Assembly: GCA_009919985.1 (NCBI GenBank)
Contig: RGAX01000058.1
Coordinates: forward strand, 1-14,010
Reading direction: 5' to 3'
Origin: Opitutaceae bacterium
GTDB taxonomy: Bacteria > Verrucomicrobiota > Verrucomicrobiia > Opitutales > Opitutaceae
DNA length: 14,010 nucleotides
How positions within the stretch are numbered: the stretch's first letter is position 1; each line of letters opens with the position of its first letter. Below, in pieces: positions 7,328 to 14,010 of the stretch. A program made the position numbers and the translations under genes. Below the pieces are notes generated by a model. The model was not told the DNA's origin. It searched no databases and saw only the letters and a list, made by a program, of their open reading frames with translations.

Positions 7328-8920
7328 TTAGCCCAAGATCAGGCTTTGCCCGGTCATCTCCGCCGGCTTCGCCAAGCCCATCAAATGCAACACCGTCGGC
7401 GCAATATCAGCGAGCCGGCCGCCCACGCGCATCTTGGTCTGACCGGCGATAAGGCCTTCACCCACGGCGAAGACCTCCACGAGGTTAAGCGTGTGTGCAG
7501 TATGCGGGCCGTTGCTCGCCGGATCCCACATTTGCTCGACGTTGCCGTGATCGGCGCAGACAACGGCTTTACCGCCGACTTGGTGAATCGCTGCAAGCAA
7601 TTCGCCCACGCCGGCATCGGTGGCCTCGACGGCTTTGATCGAAGCGGGTAACGAACCAGTGTGTCCGACCATGTCAGGATTTGCGAAGTTCACCGCGATA
7701 AAACCGTATTTTCCCGAAAAAATCGCCGCTTTAACCAACGCCGTGACTTCGGCCGCCGCCATCTCCGGTTGCATGTCGTAGGTCGCGACTTTGGGGCTAG
7801 AGGGACACGCGCGGTCTTCGCCAGGAAACGGCTCGCTACGGTAATTGTTAAAGAAAAACGTCACGTGCGGATTTTTTTCCGTTTCGGCGCAACGGAACTG
7901 CGCGAGACCCGCTTTGCTCACGACTTCACCTAAGATGTTTTTCAACTTCTCCGGTTTACCCGAAATCACGTGAACCGGCAGGCCTTTCTCGTATTCGGTC
8001 ATCGTCGCGTAGTAGAGGTCGAGTTTCGCACCACGGTCGAACTCCTTAAAATCATCCATCACAAACGCCCGCGTGATCTCGCGGGGACGATCTCCGCGGT
8101 AATTGTAAAACAATACCGCATCCCCGTCGGCAAATGTGGCGAGTGGCTTGCCATCAGCGCCGACGATCCACGTCGCGGGCACAAATTCATCGCCTTTCTG
8201 CGTCTCGCTGAGCGGACGCTCATAATAACTTTGAATCGCCGCCGCCGCGCTCGGCGCCGTCGCGACCGCCTTTCGACCCGTGAGCAGATCGTACGCTTTC
8301 TGCACGCGTTCCCAACGGTTATCGCGGTCCATCGCCCAGAAACGCCCACACACCGTCGCGATCGTGCCGACGCCGATCGAGCGGCACTTAGCCTCGACCT
8401 GCGCGATATAACCCAGCCCGCTCTGCGGGGCCGTATCGCGGCCATCGGTGAAACCATGGATATAAACCTGCGCCTTCGTCAGGCCATCGTCTTTGGCCTG
8501 CTGTAAAATTCCGTAAAGATGCTCGAGCATTCCGTGCACACCGCCGTCGGACACGATGCCCATGACGTGCAACTTCGCACTCGGCGAAGACTTCACTCGC
8601 GCTACCGCGGCGCGCCACACAGGATTACCCGCGAGTTGTTTTTCGGAAAATAATTTATTCAACCGCACGAGCTCTTGATCCACCACACGACCGGCGCCGA
8701 TGTTTTCATGACCGACTTCAGAGTTACCCATCTGTCCGTCGGGCAAGCCGACATCGAGGCCGCTCGCCGCAACGAGCGCGCGAGGATATTTCGCCTGCAA
8801 CGCATCGTCGCAGGCTTTTTTAGCGAGATAGACGGCGTTGAACGCATTTTGGTCGGCGTGGGGATTTTTTCCCCAGCCATCGCGGATGATCAACAAGACG
8901 GGTTTCAGCGGTGAGTTCAT
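7328..8920 (-). CDS. gpmI: 2,3-bisphosphoglycerate-independent phosphoglycerate mutase
   Basis: This 530-residue cytoplasmic glycolytic enzyme interconverts 3- and 2-phosphoglycerate with two Mn ions and a phosphoserine intermediate. Alkaline-phosphatase-superfamily metal and catalytic residues are visible: Asp14 in IIRDGWG, the nucleophile Ser67 in MGNSEVGHENIGAGR, Asp416/His420 in NPDMVGHTG, Asp457/His458 in ADHGN and His476 in PHTAHT. Substrate-binding signatures of the inserted transferase domain are His129 (SDGGVHG), FTDGRD (157-162), GRFWAMDRD (192-200) and NYRGDRPREI (273-282). The length is normal and ATG 8920 is well placed. The signatures deviate from the common text in two places (HENIGAGRVVDQE and FFFNNYRSEPFPGE, where many homologues read HLNIGAGR and FFFNGG). 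It is transcribed divergently from hemH across a 133-bp spacer. Confidence 0.95.
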   Translation of the reverse strand: MNSPLKPVLLIIRDGWGKNPHADQNAFNAVYLAKKACDDALQAKYPRALVAASGLDVGLPDGQMGNSEVGHENIGAGRVVDQELVRLNKLFSEKQLAGNPVWRAAVARVKSSPSAKLHVMGIVSDGGVHGMLEHLYGILQQAKDDGLTKAQVYIHGFTDGRDTAPQSGLGYIAQVEAKCRSIGVGTIATVCGRFWAMDRDNRWERVQKAYDLLTGRKAVATAPSAAAAIQSYYERPLSETQKGDEFVPATWIVGADGKPLATFADGDAVLFYNYRGDRPREITRAFVMDDFKEFDRGAKLDLYYATMTEYEKGLPVHVISGKPEKLKNILGEVVSKAGLAQFRCAETEKNPHVTFFFNNYRSEPFPGEDRACPSSPKVATYDMQPEMAAAEVTALVKAAIFSGKYGFIAVNFANPDMVGHTGSLPASIKAVEATDAGVGELLAAIHQVGGKAVVCADHGNVEQMWDPASNGPHTAHTLNLVEVFAVGEGLIAGQTKMRVGGRLADIAPTVLHLMGLAKPAEMTGQSLILG

Positions 8921-9053
8921 GGAAAAATAGCACCGTCACCCGTGAACACCGCGCCGCTCGTCGCAACGCAAAAAAAACGCGCCTTAAATTTACCCCTTCG
9001 ATCCACTCACCGCCGTTTGACAATCCAGTGCTTCTAAAGACCAATTTCCGCCC

Positions 9054-10082
9054 ATGTCCCAACGCGCCGTTCTTCTCGTCAATCTCGGCTCTCCTGATTC
9101 GACGTCTGTCCCCGACGTCCGACGGTATTTAAGAGAATTTCTCGGCGACGAACGCGTGCTCGATTTACCCGCCCCGCTGCGCTTCGCGTTACTCGAAGGC
9201 ATCATTCTGCGCACGCGCCCGAAAAAATCCGCCCACGCCTACGCCTCGATCTGGCAACCCGAAGGTTCGCCCCTTGTCATTACCTCTCGCTCCGTCCGCA
9301 ACAAACTCGCCACCACGCTCGGCGCCGAGACTCCGGTGTATCTTGCGATGCGTTACGGCAACCCCTCGATCGCTAGCGTCATCGCTCAAATGGCCGCCGA
9401 CGGTGTCACCGAAGTCCTGCTGTTTCCCCAGTACCCCCACTACGCGATGTCCTCGTGGGAAACCGTAGTCGTGAAAGTTTTCGAAGAGCGCACCAAACTC
9501 GCGCCTGGAATGCACATCACCACCGTGCAACCGTTCTTCCAAGACGCCGATTACATCGAGGCGCTCTACCAAGTCACCGCGCCGCACCTGAGCCAGCCGC
9601 ACGATCATCTTTTATTTAGCTACCACGGTATTCCTGAGCGCCACTTGCGCAAAGGCGATTCATCCAAAGCGCATTGCACGCTCGTCACCAATTGCTGCAC
9701 CACGTGCTCACCCGCGCACGCCACCTGCTACAAAGCCCAAGTTCTAGCCACCACGCGCGCCCTCGTCGCTCGCGCCGGTATCGCCGCCGAAAAACACTCC
9801 GTATCCTTCCAGTCCCGCCTCGCTGGCGAACCATGGCTCTCGCCCTTTACCGACTATGAGCTCAAGCGCCTGCCCCAAGCCGGCAAGAAACGCTTGCTCA
9901 TCATTTGCCCCGCCTTCGTCGCCGATTGCCTAGAAACCATTGAGGAAATCTCCGAAGAGGGCCGCGACGATTTCATGGCTGCCGGCGGCGAATCGTTCCA
10001 ACAAATTCCCTGCTTGAACGATCAGAAGCCCTACATCGAATTTCTCGCCCAGCGAGTCGGTCGCTGGCTTGCGCAACGCTGA
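9054..10082 (+). CDS. hemH: Ferrochelatase with a cysteine-rich internal segment
   Basis: This 342-residue ferrochelatase inserts Fe(II) into a porphyrin at the end of haem synthesis. The N-terminus AVLLVNLGSPDS, the segment RYGNPSI, and FPQYPHYAMSSWE are family blocks. His191 in FSYHGIPERHL is the conserved metal/proton-handling histidine, and Glu294 in PAFVADCLETIEEI is the conserved active-site acid. Between residues 208 and 225 there are five cysteines (C208, C214, C215, C218, C225). Some bacterial ferrochelatases carry an internal cysteine cluster that binds [2Fe-2S], and this region is a good candidate. ATG 9054 fits the expected N-terminus; no Shine-Dalgarno is seen, and no clear promoter was found in the divergent spacer. 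The gene is followed in the same frame, after one TGA, by the histidine kinase, suggesting a two-gene operon. Whether the substrate is protoporphyrin or coproporphyrin cannot be read off. Confidence 0.95.
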   Translation: MSQRAVLLVNLGSPDSTSVPDVRRYLREFLGDERVLDLPAPLRFALLEGIILRTRPKKSAHAYASIWQPEGSPLVITSRSVRNKLATTLGAETPVYLAMRYGNPSIASVIAQMAADGVTEVLLFPQYPHYAMSSWETVVVKVFEERTKLAPGMHITTVQPFFQDADYIEALYQVTAPHLSQPHDHLLFSYHGIPERHLRKGDSSKAHCTLVTNCCTTCSPAHATCYKAQVLATTRALVARAGIAAEKHSVSFQSRLAGEPWLSPFTDYELKRLPQAGKKRLLIICPAFVADCLETIEEISEEGRDDFMAAGGESFQQIPCLNDQKPYIEFLAQRVGRWLAQR

Positions 10083-10085
10083 ACC

Positions 10086-12470
10086 TTGAACCCGGACTCG
10101 CCCAACGATCTCAACCCGGCCCAACCCGCCGGCGTGCCCCTGAGCGCATCTACCCGCGCGCCCAACGACGCGCTCGATTTGCTCGCAGCACACGATGTCG
10201 CCGGCTTCTTCGATCTACATTTTAAAGCGGATTGTATCCACTACTCTCCGGCTTGGAAAAACCTCCTCGGCTACACCGCCAACGATCTCGACGATCCCCG
10301 CGAAGTCTGGCGGCAACACATCCACCCTGAAGACTCAGACGCCGCGCCTTACTTCCTCGGCCACCGTCACACACCCGGCACACGCCACATTCAAGTCGAG
10401 TTCCGCATGCGCCACTGCCTGGGGCACTATGTATGGCTTCAATGCACCGGCCTCCAACAGATTGGTCCTGACGGCGAACTCGAACGCGTGACCGGCCTCT
10501 GCCTCGACGTCACCGAGCGCCACGAACTCGAAGAAGCCAGTCTCGCCAACGATGCTCGCCTCCAAGACCTCACTAGCACCACGGGCCCGCTCGGCGCCTT
10601 CGAATTCGATTTCATTCAACACCGCTACTGGGTCGCCCCCGCCTGGAGCCACCTCCTCGGCCACGCCGAAGATGTCGACCCCGCCAAAGCCTTCCGCCAA
10701 AGCCTCCCTTCCGACGTCGACCCCGAGCTCGATCTGCCGACGTGGTTCGCCCAGCTCACTCCGGGTCCAGTCAGATTTCATGCCACTCTCACCTTGCGCT
10801 CCGCTGACGACCAACCCGTCAGCGTTCTCCTCGGCGCTCACCGCACTCTAAATCGCAAAAACGAACTTAACCGAATCATCGGTTTTATCAGCGCTCTACC
10901 CGCGACCCTACCGGAGAACACGCCCTCCCCCGAGCCCGAAATCATCCCTGCCAGTTCTACCACAATCGACGACGCGCTCATCACCTCCACCTTCGCTACC
11001 TTGGCCGAAGCCGTCCTCATCATGGACCGACACGGCCACATCCTTATTTCCAACGCTGCCGCCGCACGCTTGCTCCGCCGACCAACCACCCAAATCTCCG
11101 GCGCGCCACTGTCCGAAATTTTCTGCCTAGTCCGCCGCGACAACCTACAACCCGGCGAGGACCCCATCACCCGCGCCCTATCCAGCGAAAGCCAACTCCC
11201 GCTCATCCAAGACCATGCGCTAGCGTTCGCCGACGCTGCCACCCCGCCCTTACCCGTTCTCTGGACCGCTCGCGCCTCATATGATCAAGCCGGCCAACCC
11301 CGCGGCTTTATCGTCGTATTCCGCGATCCCGCAGAAATGAGCCTAACGCCCGATGAGCTTATCAAAGCCAATCGGTTTGAAACCATAAGCCAACTCACCC
11401 GCGGCCTCGCCCATGATTTCAACAACCTCCTCACCACCATCCTCGGCGGCATCGCCCTCGCGAAAGACTCTCATCACCCCAACGCCCTCTCCGACGCTGA
11501 AAGCGCCAGCCTGAAGGCGAAAAACCTCACCAAAGAACTCCTCTTACTCACCCAAGGCGGCACCGGCTCATCGACTCTCGTTACCGTTGACGAACTCTTC
11601 GCGGCGACCCTCAAAATGGCCACCGTCGGCAGCGCCGCCGCCGTCACCGCCGAAGTCTCCCCCGGCACCGATTCCGTGCAAGTCGACCGCGGCCAAATCC
11701 TGCAGGTCTTACAAAATCTCGTCCTCAACGCCCTCCAGGCGATGCCGCCCGCGCCCCACCTTGCCCGCGTCCAAATCTACGCGCACAACGTCACTCTCAC
11801 CTCCGAACAGATCCCCGGCCTCACCGCTGGATCCTACGTCGAATTCGAAATTCGTGATAACGGCACCGGCATATCCCCCGCACACCTTCAGGAAATTTGG
11901 TCGCCTTTTTTCACCACCAAAAAGCACGGTACCGGCCTAGGCCTAGCTACCTCCCGCTCTCTCGTGCAGAAACACGGCGGGGTCATCGGCGTGGATTCTA
12001 CACCTGACGTTGGTACCGTGTTCACGTTTTACCTACCCCGCGCAGAGCACACCCCCGGCTTTCAAGCCAACGCGGCCCCGACGCCACGTTTCCGCACCGG
12101 CCGCATCCTGTTTATGGATGATGACGAAAAAATTTCCACGCTCACCGCCGCGATGTTCAATCGCCTCGACTACAAATACGACCTGGCAAAATCCGGCGAC
12201 GAAGCTCTCGCACTTTACCAACGCTACCTCAACATCGGCCGTCCGTACGACGCTGTCATTGTCGATCTCCACGTCATCGGCGGCATGGGCGGCGAAGCGT
12301 GTTATCTCGCGTTAAAACAACTCGACCCCGATGTGCGCGTCATCGCCTGCAGTGGATACGACGAACCCGCTCAAGCTCGCCGCTACCTCGACCTCGGTTT
12401 CTGCGGCTACCTCAACAAACCCTATCGTCTCGGCGAACTCGGCCAAGTCCTGAAGACCGTGCTCGGATGA
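10086..12470 (+). CDS. Soluble PAS-PAS-PAS hybrid histidine kinase with receiver domain
   Basis: This 794-residue hybrid sensor kinase has no signal peptide or membrane helix, so it should sense a cytoplasmic cue. Domain order: PAS 1 (about 33-150, ending in a PAC-like LCLDVTERHELEE); PAS 2 (about 165-272), a diverged repeat of PAS 1 (APAWSHLLGHA echoing SPAWKNLLGYT); PAS 3 (about 297-415); HisKA with phospho-acceptor His443 in LAHDFNNLL; HATPase_c with N-box Asn548, G1 DNGTGIS (591-597), PFFTTK and G2 GTGLGL (615-620); and a receiver (672-794) with the acidic pocket DDD 678-680, phospho-acceptor Asp727 and Lys778. No DNA-binding output domain or partner regulator lies in the window. The start is TTG at 10086, the first start-like codon after the hemH stop; GTG 10134 is the alternative, and the first ATG comes only after PAS 1 has largely been read. 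No ribosome-binding site is visible, so translational coupling to hemH is likely. Confidence 0.92.
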   Translation: MNPDSPNDLNPAQPAGVPLSASTRAPNDALDLLAAHDVAGFFDLHFKADCIHYSPAWKNLLGYTANDLDDPREVWRQHIHPEDSDAAPYFLGHRHTPGTRHIQVEFRMRHCLGHYVWLQCTGLQQIGPDGELERVTGLCLDVTERHELEEASLANDARLQDLTSTTGPLGAFEFDFIQHRYWVAPAWSHLLGHAEDVDPAKAFRQSLPSDVDPELDLPTWFAQLTPGPVRFHATLTLRSADDQPVSVLLGAHRTLNRKNELNRIIGFISALPATLPENTPSPEPEIIPASSTTIDDALITSTFATLAEAVLIMDRHGHILISNAAAARLLRRPTTQISGAPLSEIFCLVRRDNLQPGEDPITRALSSESQLPLIQDHALAFADAATPPLPVLWTARASYDQAGQPRGFIVVFRDPAEMSLTPDELIKANRFETISQLTRGLAHDFNNLLTTILGGIALAKDSHHPNALSDAESASLKAKNLTKELLLLTQGGTGSSTLVTVDELFAATLKMATVGSAAAVTAEVSPGTDSVQVDRGQILQVLQNLVLNALQAMPPAPHLARVQIYAHNVTLTSEQIPGLTAGSYVEFEIRDNGTGISPAHLQEIWSPFFTTKKHGTGLGLATSRSLVQKHGGVIGVDSTPDVGTVFTFYLPRAEHTPGFQANAAPTPRFRTGRILFMDDDEKISTLTAAMFNRLDYKYDLAKSGDEALALYQRYLNIGRPYDAVIVDLHVIGGMGGEACYLALKQLDPDVRVIACSGYDEPAQARRYLDLGFCGYLNKPYRLGELGQVLKTVLG

Positions 12471-12494
12471 ACCGTTGACGTATTGCCGCTAGAT

Positions 12495-13100
12495 TCACGC
12501 CTCGCGCCACGTGAACGCGTGGCAAAGCGCCACGCCGGCCGCATCCGCTTCGTCAAACGCCAGGGGTCGCCCGTGTCCCATCATCGCCATCACCGTGCGA
12601 GCCATCTGCTCCTTGCTCGCCCGCCCCGCACCCACCACAGCCTGCTTCACGCGCAACGGTGCATATTCAAAAACCAGCAACTCCTGTAACGCGGCCGCGG
12701 TCATCGCCGCTCCGCGCGCAGCTCCCAAAATCTGCGCCGTCTGAAAATTCTGCACGAAAATCGTCTGCTCCATAGCCACGTGACGCACCCCCGCACCCGT
12801 TAACATCCCGGTCACGGCCCGATGAATCTCAGCTAAAGCAAGCGCCATCGTCAGCTTCGGATGCACCTTCACCGTCTGACAGCGCAGCAACAACGGTGCG
12901 CGCCCTGCCGCAAATTCGACCAACGCCAAGCCCGTGCCTCGTAACGATGGATCGATTCCAAGTACCACGCCAACGTACGGCACCTTCCGCCCCAACGAAG
13001 CGCCGGCTTGCGCAGTGGTCACGCGCGAATGCGTTGTCGCTGGCACAGGTTGTCCCGCCAGTTTCGCCGCCCACATCTGCCTCACGTTCATTCGCGCCAT
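12495..13100 (-). CDS. ruvC: Holliday junction resolvase RuvC with N-terminal extension
   Basis: RuvC cuts Holliday junctions delivered by RuvAB during recombination. From ATG 13100 the product is 201 residues. The RNase H-like core starts at VVLGIDPSLRGTGLALVE (catalytic Asp50), continues with VAMEQTIFVQNFQTAQILGAARG (Glu111; QTA.ILGAARG resembles the family dimer and active-site helix) and the KQAVVGAGRASKEQ motif, and ends with FDEADAAGVALCHA (Asp183 and Asp186). All four carboxylates are therefore present. Most RuvC proteins begin almost at the LGIDPG motif, whereas here about 45 residues precede it (MARMNVRQMWAAKLAG, then a Ser/Thr/Ala linker). Start choice is uncertain: GTG 13133 and ATG 13091 are alternatives, and none has a clear Shine-Dalgarno. 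It converges on the kinase gene with only 24 bp between stops. The TauE-like gene lies 67 bp upstream on the same strand. Confidence 0.9.
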   Translation of the reverse strand: MARMNVRQMWAAKLAGQPVPATTHSRVTTAQAGASLGRKVPYVGVVLGIDPSLRGTGLALVEFAAGRAPLLLRCQTVKVHPKLTMALALAEIHRAVTGMLTGAGVRHVAMEQTIFVQNFQTAQILGAARGAAMTAAALQELLVFEYAPLRVKQAVVGAGRASKEQMARTVMAMMGHGRPLAFDEADAAGVALCHAFTWREA

Positions 13101-13167
13101 ACCGTAGCTTGCCGCAGAAAACCCATCGAACACACGGAAAATTTAGACCTCATCGCTCGCTTCCGTT

Positions 13168-13911
13168 TTAGAACAACAAGCGCAACCCTGCGGCCGCCGA
13201 GAAAAACAAGGCCAGATTCTCAAACACCTTCTGATTAATACGCGGTAAAATCCGTCGCCCCAACCACGCACCCGCCAACACGGCTGGGGCCAACCACAAA
13301 TTCAGCGTGAAACTCGGCGGGGTGATCAGCCCAAGGCTAATCATAAATGGCACCTTAAATAGATTCAGCAGCAAGAAAAACACCGCCGCCGTCCCCACGT
13401 ATTCCATCTTCGGCAGCCGCATCGCCAGCAAGTAAATCGCCATCAACGGACCCGCCGCATTCGCCACCAAAGTGGTAAAACCAGCCAACAAGCCAGTGCC
13501 AGCCGCGACCCAGGGCGGAGCATGTGCGACGAAAGTATCAGCGGGAGCGGGCCGAAATTTTCGCCAGTAATGCAGGATCAACATCACGGCGAGGATCGCT
13601 CCGAGTAATCGCCTCGTCTGCCCATCGTCAATATGCCCGAGCGCCAACCAGCCGATCACTACCCCGGCCATGGTCCAGGGAAACAATTTCCACAAATGCC
13701 GCCACTCCGTATGCCGCCGATAAAGCAATACCCCAAAAACATCGCCCAAAATCAGGAGGGGCAAAATCACGCCCGTCGCCTGTCGGGCCGGCATCGCATT
13801 GGCGAGCAGGCCCACAAATAGAATGCTGACTCCCGGGATACCGGTCTTCGCCAATCCCACAACCAGGGCCCCGAGAAATAACAGCCCCCATTGCCACAGA
13901 TCAAAGGTCAT
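13168..13911 (-). CDS. TauE/SafE-family (DUF81-type) membrane permease
   Basis: This 247-residue polytopic inner-membrane protein belongs to the TauE/SafE family, whose characterised members export sulfite or organosulfur anions; the substrate here is unknown. The protein is very hydrophobic, with about eight predicted helices. The family-like signature VVGLAKTGIPGVSILFVGLL (about residues 17-36) is near the N-terminus, with its counterpart AGFTTLVANAAGPLMAIYLL (about 143-162) in the second half. LPLLILGDVFGVLLYRRHTEW (from about residue 50) is also typical. I chose ATG 13911 because a GAGGG Shine-Dalgarno lies 7 nt upstream and the protein then starts with MTFDLWQWGLL, running straight into helix 1. 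A longer form from ATG 13953 would add 14 residues of non-membrane sequence. No terminator is evident before ruvC, so the two may be co-transcribed without an obvious functional link. Confidence 0.88.
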   Translation of the reverse strand: MTFDLWQWGLLFLGALVVGLAKTGIPGVSILFVGLLANAMPARQATGVILPLLILGDVFGVLLYRRHTEWRHLWKLFPWTMAGVVIGWLALGHIDDGQTRRLLGAILAVMLILHYWRKFRPAPADTFVAHAPPWVAAGTGLLAGFTTLVANAAGPLMAIYLLAMRLPKMEYVGTAAVFFLLLNLFKVPFMISLGLITPPSFTLNLWLAPAVLAGAWLGRRILPRINQKVFENLALFFSAAAGLRLLF

Positions 13912-13918
13912 TGGTTTA

Positions 13919-13923
13919 CCCTC
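13919..13923 (-). promoter_or_regulatory. Shine-Dalgarno site deciding the TauE/SafE start
   Basis: On the minus strand GAGGG lies 7 nt before ATG 13911. It is one of the few recognisable ribosome-binding sites in this window, and it favours the shorter form of the permease over the start at 13953. Confidence 0.6.
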
Positions 13924-14010
13924 AGCGTTGCGCGCGATCGCGAGAACATGCATCCAACTAGGATTTTTCTCATGCGGAAATGCTCCCTTCGGCCACGGTG
14001 AGCACCTGCC

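Noticed and set aside
9017..9022. A perfect TTGACA -35-like hexamer upstream of hemH
   Set aside because: No credible -10 hexamer lies 16-18 bp downstream (TCTAAA is only 10 bp away), and the implied start site would be almost at the ATG.
13970..14010. Possible last 13 codons of another minus-strand gene (ending VLTVAEGSISA, then TGA)
   Set aside because: It looks plausible as a protein C-terminus, but it is too short to identify or to separate from chance; the neighbouring sequence is outside the window.

Overview
The window looks like a chromosomal piece of a Verrucomicrobiota bacterium, most likely of the Opitutaceae. This rests on the style of the very large TonB-dependent receptor (C-terminus reading RIIDPRQFILSASFDL), the GC-rich core genes, weak or absent Shine-Dalgarno sequences, and the variant signatures in GpmI and HemH. 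The placement is an inference from protein style; no 16S or marker search was possible.

Layout, left to right. (1) 1-2847, plus: the 3' part of a TonB-dependent outer-membrane receptor, closed by a clean intrinsic terminator. (2) 3091-5353, minus: a nitrogen-control cluster transcribed in the order PII gene, ammonium transporter amtB, second PII gene. A near-consensus sigma-54 (-24/-12) promoter lies directly upstream of amtB, and each PII gene is followed by its own terminator. (3) 5504-8920, minus: aspS (aspartyl-tRNA synthetase) downstream of gpmI (cofactor-independent phosphoglycerate mutase), separated by an intrinsic terminator. (4) 9054-12470, plus: hemH (ferrochelatase), then a soluble PAS-PAS-PAS hybrid histidine kinase with a C-terminal receiver. 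The two ORFs are in the same frame, separated only by one TGA and one codon before a TTG start. (5) 12495-13911, minus and convergent with the kinase: ruvC with a long N-terminal extension, and upstream of it a TauE/SafE-family permease.

The oddest feature is that two highly conserved genes, amtB and aspS, are each broken by a frameshift at a point where about 18 and about 21 family-conserved residues are missing. Ribosomal frameshifting could not restore these residues. aspS is normally essential, and the two lesions are similar (roughly 50 and 59 nt judged by family alignment, each leaving 4 nt between the flanking conserved codons). A shared assembly or sequencing artefact is therefore the leading explanation, with real deletions and functional copies elsewhere as the alternative.

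No CRISPR array, transposon, phage gene, rRNA or tRNA is visible. The content is mostly housekeeping. The points worth following are the nitrogen cluster with its promoter, the hemH-kinase junction, the paired gene lesions, and the cysteine-rich ferrochelatase insert.
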